Below are positions 35,674-47,920 of a stretch of DNA of 64,000 bases, piece by piece. The translations under genes and the position numbers were made by a program. Where the stretch lies: contig QNQO01000641.1 in assembly GCA_003290165.1 (NCBI GenBank), positions 62,001 through 126,000 on the forward strand, read 5' to 3'. Source of the stretch: Berberis thunbergii. Its lineage: Eukaryota; Streptophyta; Magnoliopsida; Ranunculales; Berberidaceae. Within the stretch, counting starts at the first letter, position 1. Every line of letters begins with the position of its first letter. The notes beneath the pieces were generated by a model. That model saw nothing but the letters and a program-made list of their open reading frames with translations, was not told the DNA's origin and did not search any database.

Positions 35674-38600
35674 ATGGAGGCAGACAGGTAATCTCTCAAC
35701 CTTCCTTCAAAAACTCTGCAAGATTAGATTTTTTATTGCTCTTCAGTTGATCAAATAAAAACCCTTCTTTGAATTCTTCATAAATAGAGACAACATGCTT
35801 TATAGGACCCATTAATCCATTTTTGTCATTTGGGTCTCTTTAATATCTCCACAGGTTATACGTCAATCTCTGAAATTTTTATTTTTGTTGTTCTTTTGAT
35901 TACCATTTAGTGATGTTTTGTATTGCTGTCTGAAGTTTTCTGTAAGCAATAGAAAAAGGTATTAGGGTTCGGATTTGAGAATACTGTACGCGATGCCTTA
36001 GGAAATAAGAAATTTGTGAAGGGGGCCTTTGGTTTGGTATGAAATGGCTTTGTGCATTATTTCTGAATTCGACTTTATTGAAGCTATTTGTCTAGTGTAT
36101 CATATGTATGCATGTATCGGCGTGTCACATTGCCTGCAAATTCACTTGTGGTTAGCTTCCTTGGTGAAACAACTCATGATTTGTTAGATAGGACTATATT
36201 GCTCGTCACAACTTTATGATATGTTGATTTTAGTGATTTTTTTGTTGGGTTTTAGCTAAAATGCTTAGGGAACATTTAGACAGGCGAGTAATGTATTCCA
36301 TAATTTCCATCTATTTGAAAAACAAATGAAAAGTTGTAAATGCAAGATGGCGTTGCATGAGCTATGTAGCTAGTGGGGTAGATTTTGTTGGTGTAAGTAA
36401 CTATCAACAACAGGAAATTATTAGAATAGTGATTCATTAGAATTTAGAAGAGTGAAGCTAGTAATTTCATAGGTATAGCATATTCAAGTATTAGTGCATG
36501 ACTGCATACTTTTGTTACAATATTCACAACTATACCAACCCGTGGATGGTTTCGCAGTTAGCAAGCGGGTTTTGATATCTTGGACAGAGAATTGAACGTG
36601 AAGAGGAAGGTTTATAATATTGGGAGATAATCCACAATGGAACTTTTGAGCATAAAGTGAAATTTCCTCTTAAGGACTAGAGATCCAAGCAAGGCTTCTA
36701 ATCATAGCATTTGAACGTGAACACATTGGGAAGTATAGCTGTGGAGGAGGGTACCAAGGATTATGGGGTCGTTCGAGGCACCATTTATGATAAATATGCA
36801 GTGAAGCTACATGAATTTTCATATGTGAACATTTTTTTTTCATGAGAAAGAGATGAGGTGGGCTTAGTCTTAAGAGTCTTTCAATGTGTGAGGAGCTCAT
36901 AATACGGCTGAGGTAATTGTAATAACTAATTTTATTTCATATGAATCAGTTAGTTGGCAGGACTTTTGATAAACAGTTGGCACAAGTCCCGCTAAAGAGA
37001 GTAGTTGAAGAGAGGTTTATGTCACTGTTACATGCATGTAAGAATCTGAAACTGATCAAACAGATTCAAAACCAGATAATTACATATGGGCTTGAACAAA
37101 ATGAATACATTCTGCCAAAAATGGCTTCAGCTTGTGCTGAATCAAAGAAAATGGCATATGCCCGGAAAATATTTGATCGAATTATTGACCCCAATGTTTT
37201 ACTTTGGAATGCCATGATTAAAGGGTATAGCGGCAATGAATTCTACACTGAGGCGATTCTCATGTTCAATAAGATGAAGAGGAAGGATGTGAGACCAAAC
37301 TGTTTCACATTTCCGGTTATATTGAAGACTTGTGGGAAAATTTCTGCTTTGACAGAAGGGAAGGAAGTGCATTGCTTTGTGATAAAAAGTGGGTTCAGAG
37401 AGAACCAATTCATAGGTACGACATTGATCGAGATGTATTTAAATGGGAGTGAAATTGAGGCCGCACACCGAGTGTTTTCTGAAACGTCTGTGAGGAATGT
37501 AGTTGCATGGACTACAATCATTTCGGGGTATATTCTGTATGATGACATCGACTCTGCTCGTTGTCTCTTTGACATGTCACTCGAGCGTGATGTTGTGTTA
37601 TGGAACATTATGGTTTCTGGTTATATTGGTAAAGGAGACATGGACACAGCACGACAGCTCTTCGATGAGATACCCAGGAAGGACACGATGTCTTGGAACA
37701 CTATATTGATTGGATATATCAACAATAATGATATTGTGGCGGGTGAGAGGTGGTTTGAAGAAATACCTGAGAAGAATGTATTCTCATGGAATGGACTGAT
37801 AGCAGGGTATGCTTCTAACGATCGTTTTTTGGATGTTTTGGCAACTTTCAAAAGAATGCTAACCAAATCTACGGTGCTTCCTAATCATGCAACTCTCGTG
37901 ACCATTTTGTCTGCTTGCTCAAGGTTAGGAGCATTTGATATGGGTAAGTGGGTACATGTTTATGCTAAAAGCAATGGCCTTGAGGGGAACATTTATGTTG
38001 GGAATGGATTGATTGACATGTACTCAAAATGTGGCTGCATAGATAGTGCAATCGATGTGTTTAACGGAATGATGTTGAAAGATTTAATCACTTGGAACAC
38101 TATGATTGCTGGCTTAGCAACACATGGTCGTGGGGTTGAGGCATTGAAGGTCTTCTATCAGATGAAGAAGGCAGGGGAGAAACCTGATGGGATCACCTTT
38201 ATAGCTGTATTATGTGCGTGTTCACATATGGGTCTGGTTGAGAAAGGATCCTCCTATTTCAAGTCAATGATCGAGGAATACTCCCTTGTGCCTCAAATTG
38301 AGCATTATGGATGTATGGTTGATCTTCTAGGGCGTGCAGGCCTGCTCAATGAGGCTGTGGACTTCATAACCAAGATGCCTATTGAAGCCGATGATGTTAT
38401 TTGGAGTAGCTTACTAGGAGCCTGCAGGACATACAAAAACGTCGAACTAGCTGAGCTTGCTCTTGAATGGCTTATCAAGATTGAGCCAAACAACCCTGCA
38501 AACTATGTTATGCTTTCCAACATATATGGAGATACCGGGAGGCGGAGAGATGTTGCAAGATTAAAAGGTTTGACTAGGGACACAGGCATTCGAAAACCAC

Positions 38601-41600
38601 CAGGATGTAGTTTGATTGAGGTGAATGGTAGCGTCACAGAGTTCTTCTCATTAGATGAGCGGCATCCTGACAGAAAGGAGATTTACATGGTTCTGAATGG
38701 GTTAGGAAAGATGCTGAATCCATCTTGGAATGAAGAGGTTGTGGAGGAAACAGGTAAGCTACAATGAATATTTGACAGGAGATCGTGTGGCTCGAGTACC
38801 TGAATCCTGCACTCCATGTCATGGTATCAAAGATTCTATCATTTGAGTGTGTTTATCTTTCGATTACCCAAACACATTTTAGAATCCACTATTCTCAAAG
38901 TATATGTTTTCATTTCTTCTGAACAAGTGACCCAAATCCATTATTTTCTTAACTTTTGTCACTTCTTGACTGTTATGACGTCCCACTATAAACAACAGAC
39001 ATATCAGCTCAAATTGAATTCACAAAATATTGTTTTCTCAAACTAGAGACTATTTTTCCCCCTTAATCGCGTCTACTACTATCTCGTTCTAGCAGTCCCA
39101 ACTTGTGGACATACACAAATAACCTTTTCAAGTCTTTGGCTGTATCCGTCTTCCAATCGATCAACCACAGAGATCAACACCCTATTTTTGAAGGAACTAA
39201 GCATATGAAATGGGCTTATGCATGTCCAGCGTCACCCATTACTTTCTAGTTGTATCCGGTTGATTAGGTGTTGGGGCTATTGAAAATGTATAGATGTCTA
39301 TGGTAACTGAGTCTTTCATAGGTTGATCACAGTCAAACATTGAATTTGAACTTTAGAAGCACATTTTGGTTGTGGGTTTTGTACATGATTATGATATTCA
39401 CACCTGTTCTCCATCTTGTATGATAGTTAAGAAAAAAAAAAAAAAAACTGTACATATTAGATGTACCTATATCGTTTGGTTGTTGAGAGTTATCAATCTG
39501 TCTTATTTTTTCAAAAGGGTAAGATTTGTTTGATTGACGAACTAGAATAAAAGGGATACCACTACAAATAGCATACTAACAGCAACAAAAAATTTCAGAA
39601 AAGTAAACTAATGCTAAGTAATGCTTCCAGGTTGAATTCTCCAAGCACATCTGCAATCAGACTTGAAGTTCTAGGCCATGAACTGCAGTTTTCTCAGGTA
39701 AGCTTGCAATTTTTTAATAAATGGGTATTCATAGTCACTTTCATGAGTATTTATTTTATATGCATATATGTGAAATAAAGTTTTTGGGTTTTTATAGTCA
39801 GTGACCAGCTCATTCTTACAGATCTCATTTTGTTGAAAACTGTGACTTACACTGGGTTAGAATTGGGCCTTTCCTGAAAATCACATCCTTCTGTTAGTTG
39901 GCTTATATACTAGAAACGGTGCTTGATTCATGATAATTTGAACATTAACAGATTATGTATCTTTACTTAGTTTGGCAGAAAACTATAGTCATTCCAAAAC
40001 TTTGGAGCTGTAACCAAGCAAAAACTAAATAACATCACATTACAATATTGAAAATCATAGAATGGTGCTCTGTCCTTAACCAGAAGCACATCCCTAATAT
40101 TTGGCATGTCAACAACAGTGATGAGCTTGTAACATAAACTATTTTGGAGATAGAAGTAACTTTTCCTAATGTGTACGAGATATGACCACTTGATGTTATT
40201 TTCGGGCCTAATGTGTACGAGATATGACCACTTGATGTTATTTTCGGGATGAGAAATTCTACTACATGCCTTCAGTAGTACCTTGTAGACCACAGTTATC
40301 TCATGCTATGTTTGATGTGTGGTAGGACCCTAACTCAAAGCATCTGGGTACTACAGTTTGGGATGCATCAATGGTCTTCGTGAAATTCTTGGTAAGGCCT
40401 GCATCCTCGAGCATTTTTATTTTACAAGTGTTGTTAACTTGATATTCCTTATTTCATTACAAATGTGCATAAGGCACTCAAGGCTCCGTAATTATTTCTT
40501 AAAGTTATAATGATTTGGTTGCGCTCTTGCATATTCTACTGTAGTAATGGTCCTGAGCATCTTCTTTAATGCACTCAGTCTGGCATTCAGTTTTTTAGAG
40601 CAGGTTCACCTAAAGAAACTAAAGCTATGTAATTTACCAAATATATAATCTTCAATGGTCTGATTTTCAGGAAAAGAATTGCCGAAAGGGTAGGTTTTGC
40701 CCATCAAAACTTAAAGGAAAACGTGTCATAGAACTTGGAGCTGGTTGTGGAGTAGCTGGGTTTGGTGAGATTCTTGTCTTGTAAACTTAAATTGTTTTTT
40801 TATTTATTTTTATTTATGTATTTTATGTCTTTCGAAAGACTAGGGACTTGAGTCATGTTAAGTGTGTTAAGCATGAGGATGGAAGAGTTTTAATGCAGGA
40901 TAAAGCTATTCTAGATAGATGGAATGATTACTTTTGGAACCTACTCAATGGAACACATGTAGGGGAGTTAAACTTGGAGGGGCATGCTTCACAGGAAGGG
41001 AGAGATCGTGTGTTCCATCGCAGAGTTAGTGTCACAGAAGTTAGAGAAGCTTTAAAAAGAATGAAGACAGGGAAGGCCATTGGACCGGATGATATCCCAA
41101 TTGAAGCATGGAAATGTCTGGGAGAAGTTGGGATTCAATGGCTAACTAAGCTCTTTAATAGGATTTTGGAAACTAGAAAAATGCCAGATTCATGGAGACA
41201 TAGCATTGTGGTACCAATTTATAAGAACAAAGGGGATATCCAGAATTGCTCGAACTATAGAGGAATAAAACTTATGAGCCATACAATGAAACTTTGGGAG
41301 AGAGTTATAGAACAAAGACTTAGGAGTTTAACCACGGTTTCGGAGAATCAATTTGGATTTATGCCGGGTAGGTCTACTATGAAGGTCATCTTCCTGCTTA
41401 GGCAAACTATAGAAAAATATCGAGAGGTACGTAAGAGTTTGCATATGATTTTTATTGATCTGGAGAAAACATATGATAGGGTCCCCAGAGAGTTAATTTG
41501 GTGGGTGCTTGAAAGGAAGAAAGTGTCTCAATGTTATGTCGATATCATTAAGGATATGTATGAAGGGGTTGTAACAAGTGTTCACTCAGTAAGTGGGATT

Positions 41601-43891
41601 TCTAGTGAATTTTCCGTGTCAGTAGGACTACATCAAGGGTCGGCGTTAAGTCCATATCTCTTTGCTTTGGTCATGGATGAGTTGACGAGACATCTACAAG
41701 AAGATGTACCTTGGTGCATGTTATTTGCAGATGATATTGTCTTAATGGATGAGACTAGTGCAGGTTTAGGTAAGAAATTAGTTAAGTGGCGGGAGGCTTT
41801 AGAGAGTAAAGGTTTTAGAATTAGCCGTTCGAAGACGGAGTATCTAGTGTGCAACTTTGGGTGTGAACCAAGAGGGAGAAGTAATTCAATTGAGATCGAA
41901 GGTGTCGAGGTCCCAGAATGTGAGGCTTTTCGATATCTAGGATCTATAATTCAAAAGAATGGGGCTATTGGAGAAGATGTAGACTATAGGATTAAAGCTG
42001 GTTGGTTAAAATGGAGAATGGCGTCAGGAATATTATGCGATAGAAGGATGCCTGCAAGGCTAAAAGGAAAATGCTATAAGACAATTATTCGACCAGCCAT
42101 GCTATACGGTTCAGAATGTTGGGCTACTACGGGACAACATACGCATAGGATGACAGTAGCAGAAATGCGTATGTTAAAGTGGATGTGTGGTAAAACTCGT
42201 AAGGATAAAATTAGAAATGAAAGAATTAAGAGATACCTAGGTGTAGCGCCCATAGAGGAAAAAATTAGAGAAAGACGTTTAACTTGGTTTGGTCATGTGC
42301 GGAGGAGACCAAGCACGACGCCAATTAGGAAATGTTTAGATTGGCAAGTTAATGGAGGGTGTAGACGGAGGGGACGACCGTTGAAAACTTGGATGAAGAC
42401 GGTGAATGAAGATATCATTGAGCTTGGATTAGGCGAGGAAATGTGGGCAGATCGCATTGCTTGGAGAAGCAAAATCCATGTAGCCGACCCCGAAAATTTC
42501 GGGAATGGGCTTTGATGATGATGATGATGATGATGTATTTTATGCCTTTTGCAATGTAAAGAGAATGGCTTTTGTTAATTTCAGTTTCAAATAGGTGTAC
42601 CTTGTAATGGTTTATCAGTTGTCCACTGCTTGGATGTGATGTATTTCAGGCATGGCATTACTAGGATGCGACGTCATTTCCACAGATCAAGTTGAGGTCT
42701 TGCCCTTGCTAATGAGGAACGTTGAGCGGAACACTTCAAGGATCACTCAAAGCAATTATGATTCAGGTATGTTTTGAAATTTATTATCATTTCAACTAAG
42801 TTTATGAAAAATATCAAGGCATGTGTGTCACTTTCAGTTGAAATGATGATTATGAACTCTAGCAATGTTTATTTTTATTCTTTTGATCGTTGCAGGATCA
42901 TTTGGCTCCATCCAGGTTGCAGAGTTGGATTGGGGAAATCAAGCTCACATAAAGGCTGTTGATCCCCCATTTGATTATATTATAGGGACTGATGTTGTAA
43001 GTTAATTATATTCTTATAAATTGGATTCCATCAACATACTTTAAGGTGAATGCATATCAAGCTTGTTTGCCTCTAGAGCGTTATTCCGTTCCATTCCTTG
43101 CACTTAGAAATAGTATCTATCATGCCAAGGAATTACTCAGCTGAACTAAGACTTCCACTTCTATGGATTTCAGGTTTATGCAGAACATCTCTTAGAACCA
43201 CTCTTGCAGACAATATTTGCCTTATCTGGACCAAAAACCACAATCTTGGTAATCCGATTTTGGTGTTCTATTACAATATAGTCATTTTCCCATTATGCGT
43301 CTTCACCCATATTGTTAACAATTATGGAAGATCTGTTTTCGAATCATGGAAAATCAATTCATATACATTTTTTGTTTCTGAAATTTGTGCAGTTAGGGTA
43401 TGAGATCCGAAATTTGATAGTGCACGAGCAAATGTTATCTATGTGGAAAAACAACTTTGAACTGAAAACGGTTCCTAAAGCAAAGGTGATTACCATATCA
43501 AACATTGATTACCGTAATTTTGAATCTCTTACTTCTTATTTTCCCCAGTTAAATGAACATAAATCATCCTATGCAGATGGATATTAAGTACCAGCATGAA
43601 AGTATCCAACTCTATATATTAGACTCAAAAAATCGAGCAGGGTGTGCAAGAAACGAGGTCGAAGCTCCTGATCAACAAACTAATGAAATTGAAACAACAG
43701 AGAAGGATGGAGACAAAGAGGATGTTGATAATCTCGATGGAGCAGAGGAAATGGGAGACTCTGAAAGTAAGGAAATTGATAAAGATGGCAAACCAGTTTC
43801 AGGAATCAATGATGGGAAACTCACTGACTGGGAAGTGCGGAGATATGGCTCTATGGCAGCACGGCTTCTACGCGATGTCAAGATATCTTAG
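35674..43891 (+). CDS. METTL21-type lysine methyltransferase-like protein
   Basis: S-adenosylmethionine-dependent methyltransferase of the METTL21 (methyltransf_16) family, which usually methylates lysines on proteins; the substrate is unknown. It resembles Arabidopsis At1g08125. Exons: 35674-35687, 39631-39697, 40326-40391, 40671-40764, 42650-42766, 42896-42996, 43174-43248, 43393-43485, 43577-43891. Frames agree throughout, giving 313 aa. Exon 1 codes only for MEAD plus two bases of the next codon. Motif I is ELGAGCG at 70-76, motif post-I is CDVISTD at 87-93, then DWG at 131 and DYIIGTDVVY at 146-155. The C-terminal 80 residues are acidic. Intron 1 (3.9 kb) holds a whole PPR gene, and intron 4 a LINE insertion. 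Confidence 0.9.
36941..38767 (+). CDS. PPR protein, PLS class with E domain, nested in an intron
   Basis: Organelle-targeted RNA-binding proteins of this class act mainly in C-to-U editing or other processing of chloroplast or mitochondrial transcripts. The single 608-aa frame has a series of about 13 PPR repeats (P, L and S types), with signatures such as VLLWNAMIKGYS, MSWNTILIGYI and LITWNTMIAGLATHG. The E region follows from about residue 490 (VIWSSLLGACR) and ends with GCSLIEVNGSVTEFFSLDERHP. There is no DYW deaminase domain, so an editing role would need a partner. No introns, as is usual for this family. The gene sits on the same strand inside intron 1 of the methyltransferase gene. A strong N-terminal targeting peptide is not obvious. 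Confidence 0.93.
   Translation: MNQLVGRTFDKQLAQVPLKRVVEERFMSLLHACKNLKLIKQIQNQIITYGLEQNEYILPKMASACAESKKMAYARKIFDRIIDPNVLLWNAMIKGYSGNEFYTEAILMFNKMKRKDVRPNCFTFPVILKTCGKISALTEGKEVHCFVIKSGFRENQFIGTTLIEMYLNGSEIEAAHRVFSETSVRNVVAWTTIISGYILYDDIDSARCLFDMSLERDVVLWNIMVSGYIGKGDMDTARQLFDEIPRKDTMSWNTILIGYINNNDIVAGERWFEEIPEKNVFSWNGLIAGYASNDRFLDVLATFKRMLTKSTVLPNHATLVTILSACSRLGAFDMGKWVHVYAKSNGLEGNIYVGNGLIDMYSKCGCIDSAIDVFNGMMLKDLITWNTMIAGLATHGRGVEALKVFYQMKKAGEKPDGITFIAVLCACSHMGLVEKGSSYFKSMIEEYSLVPQIEHYGCMVDLLGRAGLLNEAVDFITKMPIEADDVIWSSLLGACRTYKNVELAELALEWLIKIEPNNPANYVMLSNIYGDTGRRRDVARLKGLTRDTGIRKPPGCSLIEVNGSVTEFFSLDERHPDRKEIYMVLNGLGKMLNPSWNEEVVEETGKLQ
40165..40248. repeat. Two-copy perfect tandem repeat, period 42 bp
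   Basis: The 42-bp unit beginning CCTAATGTGTACGAGATATG and ending TTATTTTCGGG occurs at 40165 and 40207. The copies look identical. It lies in intron 2 of the methyltransferase gene. Confidence 0.9.
40833..42532 (+). mobile_element. RTE-clade LINE, 5'-truncated, with open reverse-transcriptase frame
   Basis: A non-LTR retrotransposon inserted in intron 4 of the methyltransferase gene. Flanking copies of ATGTATTTTATGnCTTT (40816-40832 and 42533-42549, one mismatch) form a 17-bp target-site duplication. The frame is open from the truncation point to the stop at 42515. It runs RKTRDLSHVKCVKHEDGR..., a reverse transcriptase with MLFADDIVLMDE (FADD catalytic block, near 41720-41755), and the RTE-type C-terminus ending RSKIHVADPENFGNGL. 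It ends in a (GAT)n tail. The endonuclease domain is missing, so it cannot move by itself. Few or no inactivating changes have built up, so it is young. Confidence 0.95.
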
Positions 43892-44734
43892 GTTTATAGT
43901 GAAACTTTGACAAATTTGAGTTGGTTATGTTGTTCTCTCATTCCCTGTGGGCTGTGGTACTAAACTAGCTGAATTTGCTACTGTGAAGGTGCCCTTGCCA
44001 ATTTGCAAATGCCTTCCTTGAAGTATGTACTAAAAGAACACCACAAAAGAGAACTCCAATCAAAGTAGTTTGAATCTGATGGCACTGGTCTTTAACTTGA
44101 ACATGGGTTTTGTAAACTTCAAGTTATCATACGTCCTCTAGTGGGACGAACTATGCGGTTCAATGTCTGCAAGAAGTGACTGCAAGGTTTTTTTTTTTTT
44201 TTAACCTGTTTTAGATTGTCTAAAGTAGACTCCAGTTTGTGTTAGATTCCTTCTTGTGTTGGTCCATTTTCATCTCAGGGCCACAGAAATTTGCTAAGGA
44301 TCCGTTTAGCAGATCATTCAGAGATTATGTTCAGTACAGATTGGTTAAAAAAAATCCAAATCTCAATCCCTTCACATACACGAGCGTTGAGTTTACATTT
44401 AGAACAATTTTACGTGACCTGTATAAGTCGGCAGTAGAAGCTTTTCTGATTTACTGATATCCTTGCGACCTCAAGGTTGTTCAAAGCTATAGTAGATATG
44501 GTTCAATGTGATTGAATATTGTACATACATGGTTTGACATCATAGTTGAAACGAGTAGAACAAAACCCGAATGGGTCTGACCTCATTGCTTGAACAACTT
44601 ATGGTACAGGCTTAGGCAGGTCCGAAAACTCATTTCACACCTAATCTTTCATGAACCGGGGAAGTCTTAAGCAGCAGAACCTTATAAGAAACTAAAAGAC
44701 TCTAATGGTCCTGCTTTTAACATAAAATTTCAAC
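43892..44734. other. Convergent 3' regions of the methyltransferase and fucosidase genes
   Basis: The two genes face each other tail to tail here. The stretch holds their 3' UTRs and a T run at about 44188-44202. No other gene is supported. Confidence 0.5.
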
Positions 44735-46856
44735 TTATTTGGAAGAACTGTGAGAATGATTGTAAACTTTTGACTGAATGACTTGAGTTTCCCTGAAGCA
44801 TGAAGTCGAACTTGTATTCAATTTGCCTCTTTGAGAAGAGGTGCTGAGGTAGATGCCCAGATATGAAACTAATGGATCCGAACGAGACTGGTTAATTACA
44901 AACCTCAAATGCTGTGATTCTACAGTGGAGAACTGCAGCAGCCTTCGGTACCCCACAGTAGTGCCATTTGTTACCACTTTCCAGTTTCCATTTTCAGTCA
45001 GGATGTCAAGGTGGAACTCTATAATACGCTGCCCCATTTGAATTGGCTCTTGAACTTGCAGCATGTTAAACGACATTGGCTTCCCCAAGTCGAGATGTAT
45101 CTCCCAGTCATTTTCATTTTCCTCAGGAGCCCAGTAAGTGTAAATACCATCCTCAAGCATATTCAACGAGGAAAACCTAGAATCATTAAGATTCCCACGT
45201 GAGCTGCTTGCAGAAAGATTAGCATCCTTGGCCAAGTTATTGGAGAATATGGTATTCCGAAGCTTGGTGAATTCTTGAAGCACTTGAACGTCTTCATCTG
45301 ATATGAGACCAGATGAATTGGGAGGCACATTTAGTAGTAAGAGACAGTTCCGACCCATTGATGTGTAGTATATATCAAGCAACTTGGTAGCAGATTTTGG
45401 GAGCTCGGAGGCATGCCAGAACCACCCTGGCCTGATGGATACGTCGCATTCTGCAGGAACCCAATCATGTCCATTCGGGTCTCCTCCACTGGAATACCTA
45501 TTGAACATAATGCAGTAATGTTCAGTAAGGTTTCAAATCAAACGTATTATACAATGTGTACTCCTCAAACAGTGAATAAATATGAGGTGCCAAGGATAGA
45601 CTAAATAGGATTGTGTGATGGCATCAATCAGATAGAAGCACTAAAAGAAAACTACATAGCATGATGCAAGTCCATGAGAAAACGATGCAAATGAGAATAT
45701 AGAACTTACAAGGAATCAGTGTCTCCAATCTTGGCATTACTTCGATTGAAAAGCGACCAGCAAGTTGAACCAGCTACACCAGCCTCATTCCCAACCCACC
45801 TGGTGTCAGGACCAGCATCAGAGAATATGGCAGCTCCCGGCTGATGTTGATGAATGAGACTAAACCAGCTATCAAAGAAGTAATCCATGTCTTTCTCCCC
45901 GTTTCCTTTAGCACCATCCAACCATACCTCTTTTATCTCCCCATATCTGCTCCAAACTCAAGTTAAAGACCCTTTCAGCATACAAATAATTCCACAATTT
46001 CAATCCAGAATCAATTATACATTTTTCACAAGGCTCAAAACAAAAACCCCAAAAGAGCAAATTGATCATTAGCATAATTCAATATAGATATGAAGAGAAA
46101 CACAAGTCAACCTCTCATGGATTTTAAACTTAATCAAAACCCATTGGAGAGACACAATAGAATAATAGTCATCTACAAATTGAAGTGTACCAAACCAACC
46201 ACCATAACTGACTCACCAATTCCACACAACTAAACAGAACCAATGTCTCATAGCTACTGAATTTACCAAAACCCATTGAATAAAATCACAAGAAAATTGA
46301 ATTCAAGCCATTGTTACCTTGTGAGCAATTCAGTCATCTGGCCCAAATAGAACTCATTATACTCCACAGTCTTCCCATAAGAAGATTCATGGCGATCCCA
46401 AGGTGAAAGATAGAGGCCCAAACCAATCCCAGCCTCTTTGGCAGCTGCAGCCAATTCAGCTACAACATCACCTTTACCACTCTTCCAAGGACTAGAATGA
46501 ACAGTGTAGTTAGTGTACTCAGAGGGCCAGAGGCAGAACCCATCATGATGCTTAGCAGTGAGAATCACTCTATTGAATCCAGCATCTTTTGCAACTCTAA
46601 CCCATTGATTGGCATCAAAGGATGTGGGGTTGAAGACTGAAGGGTCAGCATGGCCAGTGCCCCATTCACGGTCAGTGAAGGTGTTGGTGCCAAAGTGGAG
46701 GAAGAGTGCCATGTTCCCAAGTTGCCATGAGAGCTGAGAAGCTGAAGGGAGAGGTAGAATGGGAAGTGGGGGGGGTTTGAGGGAGGAAGCTGAACTGATG
46801 AGAGTTGAGCTAAAGAGGAGGGTGAGGAGGAAATGAAAATTGGGGTTGGTGCTCAT
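44735..46856 (-). CDS. FUC1: Alpha-L-fucosidase, GH29 family
   Basis: Secreted glycoside hydrolase that removes alpha-1,3/1,4-linked fucose from glycans; it resembles Arabidopsis FUC1. Minus-strand exons: 46856-46318, 45946-45710, 45497-44735, in frame, giving 512 aa. Residues 1-24 (FHFLLTLLFSSTLISSASS) look like a signal peptide. The GH29 barrel follows, with HHDGF at 103-107 and the nucleophile region EVWLDGAKG, where Asp190 is the expected catalytic Asp. A discoidin-like C-terminal region follows, with YWAPEEN and YLGIY. Several NxS/T sites fit secretion. The length matches the plant family (about 506 aa). The start is the first ATG giving the signal peptide. Confidence 0.95.
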
Positions 46857-47920
46857 GATGGGGTTGAGCTCAGGTTGTGCAAAGGATTGTGTTGTTGAAA
46901 TTGTTTATGTAATCATCATCATCATCATTGTGGAAATTTGGTTTTGATAGTTTATGTGAAAACTTTTGAGTGTAAGAAAGGGTAGAGGGAGGGGGACCTA
47001 CATTTTGTTAAGGTGTCACTTGGCATCCCCATTGGGAATCAAATACTTTAAGGAATGTCAACTGGTTGCCTACAATCTAGATTATAAAAAAACACCTCGA
47101 TCAAGATTCCACACATAAGTGTTTCTAGATCTTTATCAAGAACCGCGCGGTACCAAGCTAAAAAAACTGGCACATGCTGTCGCTCAATTTCTAGGCATCC
47201 ACTGAAGGGCATTTCAAAAAGAAAACACACCATTGATTGAAGAGGATGGACCAAATACAGCACTAAAGCTGCATATTATGCATGGTATAGCATCACAATG
47301 TTTACAGATAGTATAGATCGGTTAGTGTAATGCAACAACATTTTGATGCCAACATTAACTAGAATTGTTATGATACATTTGTTTGTCAACTATAGAACTT
47401 CAGCAACTTCTATTCTAGCCATTCACAAATTTATACAGACTCAACAAACTTCACAAAATTCACGTGAATTAAAAGTAAGGAGATGTAAGAAAGAGCATGT
47501 ACGATAAGAGGGCAGGGAATGTAAGCTTTTCCCTGCATGCACAGAAGTCTTATTTATGCAAACAGCGTTGTGAGAGACCCTTTTGATCAAATGGGCATAA
47601 AACTCTGTACATAATCTGGTATCAAACCTTTAACCTATCTGCAGTAGAACATAAAGAAGTGGATATAACAGGTTAGTAGAATACATTTTTGACACTCATC
47701 TATTAATTGATTGATGTGATGAGATCACTAGCACACAAGAAAAGTTTGGAGCTAGGATAGTAGCTATTAACCTATGTTTCCTAAAAGGACAAGAAACAAC
47801 ATGCCATAAACATGCCTGCTTGAATGAGTCAACAACGTTCAATAGTCGCATAAAGAATTATGAAGTGTGAAGTACCTTGGGTGTGAATGAATGTATACAA
47901 TTTTGTACAAAGCCTCCTCA
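46857..47920. other. Promoter region of the fucosidase gene and 3' flank of the starch gene
   Basis: About 1 kb between the fucosidase start and the stop of the next minus-strand gene. A short (ATC)n run lies at about 46911-46929, near the likely 5' UTR. No other gene was seen. Confidence 0.45.
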
